A DNA stretch of 32,549 bases, from positions 1 through 32,549 of the forward strand of contig NZ_WTUY01000022.1 of assembly GCF_009882945.1 (NCBI RefSeq), read 5' to 3'. The stretch is from Alcanivorax sp. DP30 (GTDB lineage Bacteria > Pseudomonadota > Gammaproteobacteria > Pseudomonadales > Alcanivoracaceae). The notes under the pieces are model-generated. The model ran no database searches and was not told the DNA's origin. It was given only the letters and a program-made list of their open reading frames with translations. This document shows, piece by piece, positions 26,061-32,549 of the stretch. Both the position numbers and the translations under genes were made by a program. The stretch's first letter is position 1. The number at the start of each line of letters is the position of its first letter.

Positions 26061-27515
26061 ACTCCCCATGCAGAGATATTTCTCTTCCAGGTATTCGTCC
26101 ATACCCTGGTGAGAACCTTCCCGGCCGAGGCCGGATTCCTTGACGCCGCCGAACGGGGCGGCGGCGTTGGAGATGATGCCTTCGTTGACACCGACCATGC
26201 CGCTTTCCAGCGCCTCTGCCACGCGCCAGCAGCGGTGGATGTTGTTGCTGTAGAAGTAGGCGGCCAGTCCGTAAGGGGTATCGTTGGCGATACGGATGGC
26301 TTCCTCTTCATCGTTGAAGCGGATCACGGCTGCCAGGGGGCCAAAGGTTTCTTCCGCGCAAAGTTGAGCGTCCTGGGTAACGCCGGTAATCAATGTGGGT
26401 TGCACAAAGCTGCCCCCTTTCTGGTGGCGCTGCCCACCTGTTATCACCTTGGCGCCCTTGCCCAGTGCATCCTCAATATGCTCCATGACCTTGTCCGCGG
26501 CGCCGCGGTTGATCAAGGCTGCCTGGGTGACCCCTTCCTCAAGGCCATCGCCAATCTTCATGGCCTCAATGGCGTTTTTCAGTTTTTCCACGAAGGCGTC
26601 ATGGACGCTGTCCTGAACCAGAAAGCGGTTCACGCAGACACAGGTCTGGCCGGTGTTGCGGAATTTGCTGGCCATGGCACCTTCCACTGCCTTGTCCAGG
26701 TCCGCATCGTCAAACACGATGAAGGGCGCATTGCCACCAAGCTCGAGAGATACCTTCTGGATGTGCTTCGCGCACTGGGCCATCAACTTGCTGCCGACCT
26801 CAGTGGAGCCCGTGAAGCTGAGTTTGCGTACAATGGTGGAGTCGGTTAGTGCCGTGGAAATGGCCCCGGCACTGCCGGTAATCACGTTGAATACGCCGGC
26901 GGGAATGCCTGCTCGCTCTGCCAGTTCTGCCAGTGCCAGGGCCGAATAGGGAGTGGCACTGGCCGGTTTGACCACCATGGTGCAACCGGCGGCCAGTGCT
27001 GCACCGGCCTTGCGAGTGATCATGGAAGAGGGAAAGTTCCAGGGGGTAATCGCTGCGGTAACACCGATGGGTTGCTTGATGACGACAATACGCTGACCGG
27101 GCTTGGCACCGGGAATGGTGTCGCCGTAGGCGCGGCGTGCTTCTTCGGAGAACCATTTCAGAAAAGAAGCGGCGTAGGCAATTTCCCCCTTGGCTTCGGC
27201 CAGTGGTTTGCCCTGCTCAAGCGTCATCAACCGTCCGAGATCGTCTTGATGCTGCATCATCAGGTCGTGCCAGGCTTCAAGCAGGTTGGCGCGCTCTGCT
27301 GCCGGCTTGTCCCGCCAGGCCGGGAAGGCCGTATTGGCAGCCTCGATGGCCTTGTTGGTCTCGGCTTCGCCCATGCGGGGGGCGGTGCCTATCGCTTCTT
27401 CGCTGGCCGGGTTATCTACCTGAATGGTGCTTCCGTCGTCGGCATCACACCATTGCCCATTGATGTAACACTGTTCACGGAATAGGGCCTGATCCGATAG
27501 CTTTACTGAGGTCAT
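26058..27515 (-). CDS. gabD: NAD(P)-dependent succinate-semialdehyde dehydrogenase
   Basis: The 485-residue aldehyde dehydrogenase oxidises succinate semialdehyde to succinate, the second step of GABA breakdown. By eye it is closely similar to E. coli GabD along its whole length, for example LMTLEQGKPLAEAKGEI and KVSLELGGNAPFIVFDDADL. Catalytic residues are Asn160, Glu258 and Cys292 (GQTCVCVNR). GGAG lies eight bases before the ATG. It is the first gene of the minus-strand catabolic block; the promoter should lie in 27516-27610, an AT-richer stretch, though no firm -35/-10 pair was found. A heptamer repeat separates it from suhB upstream, and another sits at its stop codon. Confidence 0.93.
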   Translation of the reverse strand: MTSVKLSDQALFREQCYINGQWCDADDGSTIQVDNPASEEAIGTAPRMGEAETNKAIEAANTAFPAWRDKPAAERANLLEAWHDLMMQHQDDLGRLMTLEQGKPLAEAKGEIAYAASFLKWFSEEARRAYGDTIPGAKPGQRIVVIKQPIGVTAAITPWNFPSSMITRKAGAALAAGCTMVVKPASATPYSALALAELAERAGIPAGVFNVITGSAGAISTALTDSTIVRKLSFTGSTEVGSKLMAQCAKHIQKVSLELGGNAPFIVFDDADLDKAVEGAMASKFRNTGQTCVCVNRFLVQDSVHDAFVEKLKNAIEAMKIGDGLEEGVTQAALINRGAADKVMEHIEDALGKGAKVITGGQRHQKGGSFVQPTLITGVTQDAQLCAEETFGPLAAVIRFNDEEEAIRIANDTPYGLAAYFYSNNIHRCWRVAEALESGMVGVNEGIISNAAAPFGGVKESGLGREGSHQGMDEYLEEKYLCMGS

Positions 27516-27614
27516 TCCGGGTCTCCTTGCGAACGCGTCTGTCTTTCACGCTAGCAAAGCCCACGGATATGTCTATGCCGAATTTCAAAAATCAGTTTGG
27601 GGCCTAAGGAAATC

Positions 27615-27769
27615 AGCTGCTAGCGATTAACTGTGAGCTGCGGGAAAAAGTGGAGAAGCAGAAACACTGAACAGGAAGGACGCTGCCACAGAGGGCGATG
27701 GGGCGCGGCTCAAGAAGTGCAGGTTGGCACTGGGCTTGGGCCGCGTTGCAGCTAGAAGCTGGCAGCTTA
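27615..27769. repeat. Heptamer inverted-repeat element between suhB and gabD
   Basis: Left arm: AGCTGCT, AGCGATT, AACTGTG, AGCTGCG (27615-27642). Right arm: CGCGT, TGCAGCT, AGAAGCT, GGCAGCT, TA (27742-27769). The right arm runs into the suhB stop codon, so on the minus strand the stop TAA leads directly into AGCTGCC, AGCTTCT, AGCTGCA, ACGCG. Confidence 0.72.
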
Positions 27770-28585
27770 TCTCCGCAGTCCCTCGGTAAGGTGGGGTTTG
27801 ATCTTTTGCAGCAGGCCCTTGAAGACTTTCGGGCTGCCGGCGACGACGCCGCCGCTTTCCAGGAATTTATGGCCACCGCTCAGATCGCCGATCAGACCAC
27901 CGGCTTCCGTGATCAGCAGTGCGCCCGCGGCCATGTCCCACTCGGCCAGGCCGAATTCGAAGAAGCCGTCCAGACGACCGGCGGCCAGCCAGGCCAGATC
28001 CAGTGCCGCGGAGCCGGGCCGACGCAGGCCGGCGGTGCTGGCGGCGATATCGGCGAACATGCCCAGGTAGGCGTCCATGAAGGGAGCTTGATCCTGACGG
28101 AACGGGAAGCCGGTACCGATCAGGCAGCCTTCCAGACCGGGGCGGTTGGTGCAGCGGATACGGCGGCCATTGAGCGCGGCGCCGCGGCCCCGGCTGGCGG
28201 TAAACTCTTCATCACGGTTGGGATCATAAATGACAGCATGTTCCAGCTTGCCCTTGTACTTGAGGGCAATGGAGACACAGAACTGTGGGAAACCGTGAAT
28301 AAAGTTGGTGGTGCCATCCAGTGGGTCGATGATCCACTGGTAGTCGGCGCCTTCGCCCTTGCCTTCGATGATGCCGGATTCCTCGGCGAGAATGCCGTGG
28401 TCCGGGTAGGCTTTGAGGAGGGTTTCGATGATGCGTTTTTCCGCCGCACGATCCACTTCAGTAACGAAGTCATTCATGCCTTTCTTGCTGACAGATACCG
28501 GGTCGCTGCTCTCGGCGGCTCGTCGAATCAGGTTGCCCGCGGTACGGGCGGCTCGCAGGGCGATATTCACTTGCGGCGCATGCAT
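27767..28585 (-). CDS. suhB: Inositol-1-monophosphatase family protein SuhB
   Basis: The 272-residue Mg-dependent phosphatase resembles E. coli SuhB (267), which dephosphorylates inositol phosphate and also joins rRNA antitermination complexes. Metal-binding motifs are ILAEESG (65-71, Glu68/69), [12 protein letters not shown] (84-95) and the C-terminal [21 protein letters not shown] 28585 aligns with family starts ([18 protein letters not shown]); the longer frame to 28729 would run through the promoter region. GAGGA lies eight bases upstream. It is divergent from trmJ, as in many gammaproteobacteria, and its stop codon lies in a heptamer repeat arm. Confidence 0.93.
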   Translation of the reverse strand: MHAPQVNIALRAARTAGNLIRRAAESSDPVSVSKKGMNDFVTEVDRAAEKRIIETLLKAYPDHGILAEESGIIEGKGEGADYQWIIDPLDGTTNFIHGFPQFCVSIALKYKGKLEHAVIYDPNRDEEFTASRGRGAALNGRRIRCTNRPGLEGCLIGTGFPFRQDQAPFMDAYLGMFADIAASTAGLRRPGSAALDLAWLAAGRLDGFFEFGLAEWDMAAGALLITEAGGLIGDLSGGHKFLESGGVVAGSPKVFKGLLQKIKPHLTEGLRR

Positions 28586-28658
28586 GCATCTGTCCTCAAA
28601 AAAGAAATAGGCTGTCAAAGAACGCCGGTGCACAGGGCGAACCTGTCCGGGGGCGCGA

Positions 28659-28664
28659 ATTGTA
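28659..28664 (-). promoter_or_regulatory. Candidate -10 element of suhB
   Basis: Read on the minus strand the hexamer is TACAAT, five of six positions of the sigma-70 -10 consensus, in a GC-rich background. It would give a leader of about 65 bases. A matching -35 is not clear. Confidence 0.4.
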
Positions 28665-28762
28665 GCAGAGCCCGGGCGTTGTGGGCAGCTTAAGCGGTCA
28701 TTAATACAGTCCCATGATAACATTGCCATCTTTTACGACCAGACCTCTGTACAGGAACGCTG

Positions 28763-29536
28763 ATGCTGGAAAATGTGCGTATCGTGATGGTGGAAACCAC
28801 CCATCCCGGCAATGTGGGGGCGGCAGCCCGGGCCATGAAAACCATGGGGCTGTCGGATTTGCGTCTGGTGCAGCCGCAGTCTTATCCCAATGTGGAGGCC
28901 ACTGCGCGGGCCTCCGGGGCCGGTGATGTGCTGGAGGCGGCCCAGGTCTGCCAGAGCCTGGATGAAGCCCTGGAAGGTGCCACTCTGGTGATCGGCACCA
29001 GTGCCCGTCAGCGGCGCATCCCCTGGCCCTGTCTGACCCCGCGTCAGCTGGCCGCTCAGTTGTCCCACGAGCCAGACGAAACCCGTATTGCGGTGCTGTT
29101 CGGCCGCGAAGACCGCGGGCTCACCAATGATGAGCTGCGCCGTTGCAACCTGCATGTGAGTGTGCCTGCCAACCCGGAATACGGGGTGCTGAATGTGGCC
29201 TCGGCGGTGCAATTGATCAGCTATGAGCTACGCCTGGCCCTGCTGGGGGAAGATTTTGATCTGCAGGAGTCCCGTTCGCGCAGGGAAGCCATGCCGTTGC
29301 CGGAAATGTTCTGGGATGAACCCCTGGCCACCAACGATGCAGTGTCCGGTTTTCTTGATCACCTGGAACGGGTCATGGAGCAGAGCGGCTTCCTCAATCC
29401 CGAGCAGCCTGGGCAGGTAATGACTCGCATGCGCCGTTTGTTTATGCGGGCGCGACCGGACAAAATGGAAATGAGCATCTTGCGCGGTGTGCTGGTGGCA
29501 CTGGAGAAAAGAATGAACGGTACGGACAAGCCTTAA
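28763..29536 (+). CDS. trmJ: tRNA (cytidine/uridine-2'-O-)-methyltransferase TrmJ
   Basis: A 257-residue SPOUT-class enzyme that methylates the 2'-OH of residue 32 in several tRNAs using SAM. The three family motifs are visible: the N-terminal [17 protein letters not shown] (about 13-29), the central [15 protein letters not shown] (about 110-124) and the knot segment [17 protein letters not shown] (about 135-151). The C-terminal tail of about 90 residues with [14 protein letters not shown] is typical for TrmJ. It is the first gene of the plus-strand trmJ-cysE pair and divergent from suhB. Confidence 0.94.
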   Translation: MLENVRIVMVETTHPGNVGAAARAMKTMGLSDLRLVQPQSYPNVEATARASGAGDVLEAAQVCQSLDEALEGATLVIGTSARQRRIPWPCLTPRQLAAQLSHEPDETRIAVLFGREDRGLTNDELRRCNLHVSVPANPEYGVLNVASAVQLISYELRLALLGEDFDLQESRSRREAMPLPEMFWDEPLATNDAVSGFLDHLERVMEQSGFLNPEQPGQVMTRMRRLFMRARPDKMEMSILRGVLVALEKRMNGTDKP

Positions 29537-29586
29537 GCGGTGCCTGCTCCGTATCAATCAGGGCTTTGGTCCGTGATGAGGTAGTT

Positions 29587-30354
29587 ATGTTTGATCGAGT
29601 ACGCGAGGACATTGCGTCGGTTTTTCACCGGGACCCGGCGGCCCGCAACACCCTGGAGGTGTTGCTTAATTATCCCGGCTTGCATGCGGTGCTGTTTCAC
29701 CGTCTGGCTCATGCCTTGTGGCGGCGGAGTTTCAAGCAACTGGCGCGATTTGTCTCTACTTTTTCGCGCTGGGCCACTGGCATTGAAATTCATCCCGGTG
29801 CCCAGATTGGTCGGCGCTTCTTTATTGATCACGGCATGGGAGTGGTGATCGGGGAAACCGCAGAGATCGGTGACGATGTGACGCTCTATCACGGTGTTAC
29901 CCTGGGCGGCACCAGCTGGAACAAGGGCAAGCGTCACCCGACTCTGGAAGACGGTGTTGTGGTGGGTGCCGGTGCCAAGGTGCTGGGCCCGTTTACCGTA
30001 CACAAGAATGCCCGAATCGGTTCCAATTCCGTGGTGACCAAGGAGGTGCCTGAAGGCGCCACGGTGGTGGGTATCCCCGGTCGGGTTATCAACAAGCCAA
30101 TGACGGAAAAGGAAAAGACCCGCAAGGAGATGGCCGACAAGATAGGCTTTGAGGCCTACGGTGTCAGCAATGACATGCCGGATCCGGTAGCGGAAGCGAT
30201 TCATCTGCTGCTGGATCACATGCACGCGGTCGATAACAAACTGGACAGGGTTTGCACCAACCTGAAGAAGCAGGGCATTCAGGGGTGCGATGAGAAGTTG
30301 CCGGAATTGAAGGATGAAGACTTCGAGCCGGTGAATGCTGGCGGGACGGACTAA
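29587..30354 (+). CDS. cysE: Serine O-acetyltransferase
   Basis: CysE acetylates L-serine with acetyl-CoA, the first step of cysteine synthesis. The 255-residue protein has a helical N-terminal domain and a left-handed beta-helix of hexapeptide repeats (about 60-165) with the family stretches [27 protein letters not shown] and [13 protein letters not shown]. The extended tail after residue 190 is charged. ATG 29587 is used because GAGGTAG precedes it at a good distance; ATG 29566 lies before that site. In pseudomonads cysE is followed by iscR and the isc cluster; here a terminator and the convergent ychF follow instead. Confidence 0.95.
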   Translation: MFDRVREDIASVFHRDPAARNTLEVLLNYPGLHAVLFHRLAHALWRRSFKQLARFVSTFSRWATGIEIHPGAQIGRRFFIDHGMGVVIGETAEIGDDVTLYHGVTLGGTSWNKGKRHPTLEDGVVVGAGAKVLGPFTVHKNARIGSNSVVTKEVPEGATVVGIPGRVINKPMTEKEKTRKEMADKIGFEAYGVSNDMPDPVAEAIHLLLDHMHAVDNKLDRVCTNLKKQGIQGCDEKLPELKDEDFEPVNAGGTD

Positions 30355-30359
30355 AAAGC

Positions 30360-30380
30360 AGTTAATAATTAATAGTGAAA
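30360..30380 (+). repeat. AT-rich heptamer tract after cysE
   Basis: AGTTAAT, AATTAAT, AGTGAAA lie between the cysE stop and the terminator and match the tract after secF in order, spacing and the preceding AAAAAGC. Confidence 0.6.
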
Positions 30381-30420
30381 CAAAAAAGGCCGCATCCGGC
30401 AGGGTGCGGCCTTTTTGTTT
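30378..30420. terminator. Bidirectional intrinsic terminator between cysE and ychF
   Basis: GGCCGCATCC pairs with GGGTGCGGCC (one G-T pair) around a small loop, flanked by AAACAAAAAA on the left and TTTTTGTTT on the right. Both strands therefore show a GC stem followed by T, serving the convergent genes cysE and ychF. Its flanks resemble those of the secF terminator. Confidence 0.88.
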
Positions 30421-30441
30421 GCGTGTTGCCAGCTGCGGCTT

Positions 30442-31533
30442 TTAGACGTTAAAGCGGAAGTGCACCACGTCGCCATCCTTGACGATATATTCCTTGCCTT
30501 CCAGGCGCCATTTGCCGGCTTCCTTGGCACCGGATTCGCCGTTGTACTCGATGTAGTCGTCGTAGGCGGTGACTTCGGCGCGGATGAAGCCTTTTTCGAA
30601 ATCGGTGTGGATTACGCCGGCAGCCTGGGGAGCGGTGGCGCCGACTCTGACGGTCCAGGCGCGGACTTCCTTCACCCCGGCGGTGAAGTAGGTCTGCAGA
30701 CCCAGCAGGCTGAATCCGGCGCGGATGACCCGGTTCAGGCCCGGTTCTTCCATGCCCAGATCCGCCAGGAAGTCTGCCTTTTCTTCATCATCCAGTTCGG
30801 CAATTTCAGATTCGATCTTGGCGCAGATCGGCACCACGGAAGCATTTTCCTTCTCGGCCAGCTCGCGCACGGCGTCCAGCAGGGCATTATCTTCAAAGCC
30901 GCCCTCGTCCACATTGGCAATGTACATGGTGGGCTTGAGGGTAAGCAGGTTAAGGCTCTTGATGGCCTTGCGCTCGTCGTCACTGAGTGCCACAGAGCGA
31001 GCCGGCTCGCCTTCGTTGAGCGCGGGCATCACCTTGTCGAGTACTGGCAGCAAACCCTTGGCGTCCTTGTCCTGTCCCTTGGCGGCCTTGGTGGCACGCA
31101 GGTGGGCTTTTTCCACGGTATCCAGGTCGGCCAGGGCCAGCTCGGTGTTGATCACCGCAATATCATCCAGTGGGGAGACCTTGCCTGCCACATGGATCAC
31201 ATTCTCATCGTCAAAGCAGCGCACCACGTGGGCAATGGCATCGGTTTCGCGGATGTTGGCCAGGAACTTGTTGCCCAGCCCTTCACCCTTGGAGGCGCCA
31301 GCCACCAGGCCGGCAATGTCCACGAATTCCATGGTGGCAGGCATTACCCGTTCCGGGTTGACGATGGCCTCCAGCTTGCCCAGACGGGGGTCTGGCACCG
31401 GGACTACGCCGGTGTTGGGCTCAATGGTGCAGAACGGGAAGTTCTCGGCATCAATCCCCGCCTTGGTGAGCGCGTTGAACAGGGTGGATTTACCCACATT
31501 GGGCAGACCGACGATACCGCATTTGAAACCCAT
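30442..31533 (-). CDS. ychF: Redox-regulated ATPase YchF (OLA1 family GTP-binding protein)
   Basis: A 363-residue member of the Obg-related ATPases that binds the ribosome and favours ATP over GTP. The P-loop [14 protein letters not shown] is at about 9-22, the switch segment [18 protein letters not shown] near 69-86, and a coiled coil and TGS-like C-terminal domain ([15 protein letters not shown]) follow. Length is typical. GGAGG precedes the ATG. In many relatives ychF lies beside pth; that partner is not in this window. Just after its stop on the minus strand come AAAGCCGCAGCTGGCA, a short heptamer-type run, and then the shared terminator. Confidence 0.96.
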   Translation of the reverse strand: MGFKCGIVGLPNVGKSTLFNALTKAGIDAENFPFCTIEPNTGVVPVPDPRLGKLEAIVNPERVMPATMEFVDIAGLVAGASKGEGLGNKFLANIRETDAIAHVVRCFDDENVIHVAGKVSPLDDIAVINTELALADLDTVEKAHLRATKAAKGQDKDAKGLLPVLDKVMPALNEGEPARSVALSDDERKAIKSLNLLTLKPTMYIANVDEGGFEDNALLDAVRELAEKENASVVPICAKIESEIAELDDEEKADFLADLGMEEPGLNRVIRAGFSLLGLQTYFTAGVKEVRAWTVRVGATAPQAAGVIHTDFEKGFIRAEVTAYDDYIEYNGESGAKEAGKWRLEGKEYIVKDGDVVHFRFNV

Positions 31534-31705
31534 GACAGACCTCCGTAATTCGAGGGCGCAATGCTACTCAACGCGGGCTGAAAAAGCGACCACCACAGGG
31601 CGGATAGGGCGGTTGCTGGGGGGACGACGGGGCCAGGCGCTGGTGCCGATGTTCGCGGGGGAGGCTGGGCTAGACTTGTCTCAATCATGGCAGATTGATG
31701 ACATT

Positions 31706-32446
31706 ATGACGGACCGTATTCTCTACCAGTTTCCGATTTCCCATTATTGCGAGAAAAGCCGCTGGCAGCTGGACTTCAAGGGACTCGATTACCAGGAGAA
31801 GAACCTGTTGCCCGGGCCCCATCGCCTGCGCACCCGCTGGATGGCGCGGATCGATACCCTGCCGATTCTGCGCGATGGCCGGCGCACGGTGGGCGACTCC
31901 ACCAAGATTGCCTATTACCTGGAGAAATATTACCCGCAACGGAGCCTGTTACCGGTAGCTCCGGATCAGCGGGCCCGGGTCATCGAGCTGGAGCAGAAAT
32001 TCGACAGGCTGGGCGTGGATGTGCGCCGCTGGCTGTATGGGCAGATTATCGATCGCCCTGAAGTGATGCAGGCCATGCTCAACCCCTATGGCTTGCCCGG
32101 TGTGGTTCAGTCGGTGCTGACACCGCTGACCAGGGAAGGGGTGCGGCGCTTGTACCGGATCGAGCCGAAAGCAGTAATGCGTGCCGGTCAACGGCTTGAG
32201 GAGGGGCTGCTGTTGCTGGAAGAGCAGCTCAAGAAGGGTAGCGGTCGCTATCTGGTGGGCGATCAACTGACCCTGGCCGACATCGCCGCCGCCAGCCTGT
32301 TGGCCCCTCTGCTTAGCCCTGCCGGTACGCCCTGGGATATCTTCGATGAAAGCACCCTGCCATCAGCGTTGCAGTCCGAGCTGCAGAAACTCCGCGAGCG
32401 GCCGGCCGGGCAATGGGTGTTGGCGCGATACGCGGAGGATCGGTGA
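31706..32446 (+). CDS. Glutathione S-transferase family protein
   Basis: A 246-residue protein with an N-terminal thioredoxin-like domain (about 1-80; ISHYCEKSRWQLDFKG near 10-25, with a Cys at the usual active-site place) and a helical C-terminal domain with GRYLVGDQLTLADIAAASLL near 190-210. The proline after IDTL (residues 50-53) matches the cis-Pro of the glutathione site. Such proteins conjugate or reduce with glutathione; the substrate is unknown. ATG 31706 is the first Met of the domain; the frame stays open far upstream, but that part is the antisense of ychF and is not credible. No strong Shine-Dalgarno is seen. The tandem heptamer array begins five bases after the stop. Confidence 0.82.
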   Translation: MTDRILYQFPISHYCEKSRWQLDFKGLDYQEKNLLPGPHRLRTRWMARIDTLPILRDGRRTVGDSTKIAYYLEKYYPQRSLLPVAPDQRARVIELEQKFDRLGVDVRRWLYGQIIDRPEVMQAMLNPYGLPGVVQSVLTPLTREGVRRLYRIEPKAVMRAGQRLEEGLLLLEEQLKKGSGRYLVGDQLTLADIAAASLLAPLLSPAGTPWDIFDESTLPSALQSELQKLRERPAGQWVLARYAEDR

Positions 32447-32451
32447 CGATC

Positions 32452-32549
32452 AGCTACGAGCTACGAGCTACGAGCTACAAGCTACAAGCTACAAGCTACA
32501 AGCTACAAGCTACAAGCTACAAGCTACAAGCTACAAGCTACAAGCTACA
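32452..32549 (+). repeat. Tandem AGCTACR heptamer array running off the window end
   Basis: Fourteen perfect 7-base units: AGCTACG three times, then AGCTACA eleven times, up to the last base. It starts five bases after the stop codon of the glutathione S-transferase gene. The array is probably longer than shown. There are no spacers, so it is not a CRISPR array. Confidence 0.97.

Noticed and set aside
30725-31705. Long open frame upstream of and in frame with the glutathione S-transferase gene
   Set aside because: It is the antisense of ychF, which has full family motifs, and its translation is Ser/Ala/Arg-rich without any domain. Only the part from 31706 is credible.
32452-32549. CRISPR array
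   Set aside because: Units are seven bases long and directly adjacent with no spacers; no cas genes are in the window.

Overview
The window reads as a single chromosomal stretch of a GC-rich gammaproteobacterium. Protein similarity that I recognise by eye (QueA, Tgt, SecDF, GabD, ValS), Pseudomonas-type REP palindromes and tandem AGCTACA heptamers best fit an Alcanivorax-like or other pseudomonad-related marine bacterium; the genus is an inference. The sequence starts inside a 5S rRNA gene and ends inside a tandem heptamer array, so it may be an entire assembly contig bounded by two repeats.

Layout. (1) 1-140: 3' end of an rRNA operon and its terminator, then about 440 bases without a gene that hold a REP pair. 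(2) 584-4551: small accessory genes: a membrane-anchored dual-specificity-type phosphatase, a YegS-like lipid kinase, a DUF2061 membrane protein behind a Fur-box-like palindrome, two TetR regulators and an exported methyltransferase-like protein. (3) 3185-9785, minus strand: pepA, holC, a small unknown gene and valS, followed by a TetR gene and the methyltransferase. (4) 10039-19288, plus strand: lptF-lptG-PP2C phosphatase, tRNA-Leu(CAA), an RDD membrane protein, queA-tgt-yajC-secD-secF. (5) 19560-27515, minus strand: six catabolic enzymes (class I aminotransferase, amidase, D-2-hydroxyacid dehydrogenase, GabT-like aminotransferase, tartrate/isopropylmalate-type dehydrogenase, GabD). (6) 27767-32446: suhB (minus), trmJ and cysE (plus), ychF (minus), a glutathione S-transferase (plus), then the heptamer array.

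How it works together. Blocks 3, 4 and suhB-trmJ-cysE follow the order I recall from Pseudomonas (valS-holC-pepA // lptFG // tRNA-Leu-queA-tgt-yajC-secDF // suhB-trmJ-cysE): leucine aminopeptidase, LPS export, queuosine tRNA modification, protein export and cysteine synthesis. The six-gene catabolic block sits between secF and suhB and looks like an insertion. GabT plus GabD would turn 4-aminobutyrate into succinate; the other four enzymes suggest use of amides, hydroxy acids and keto acids, but no transporter or regulator is present.

The most unusual signal is a family of 7-bp-periodic repeats (AGCTNCA and related units, often ending in ACGCG) that begin within a few bases of stop codons, in the sense orientation of the gene. 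They are usually paired with an inverted arm across the intergenic gap. They occur after secF, the class I aminotransferase, the hydroxyacid dehydrogenase, gabT, gabD, suhB, cysE, ychF, the GST gene and, more weakly, pepA. No CRISPR array, transposase, prophage or toxin-antitoxin gene was seen.
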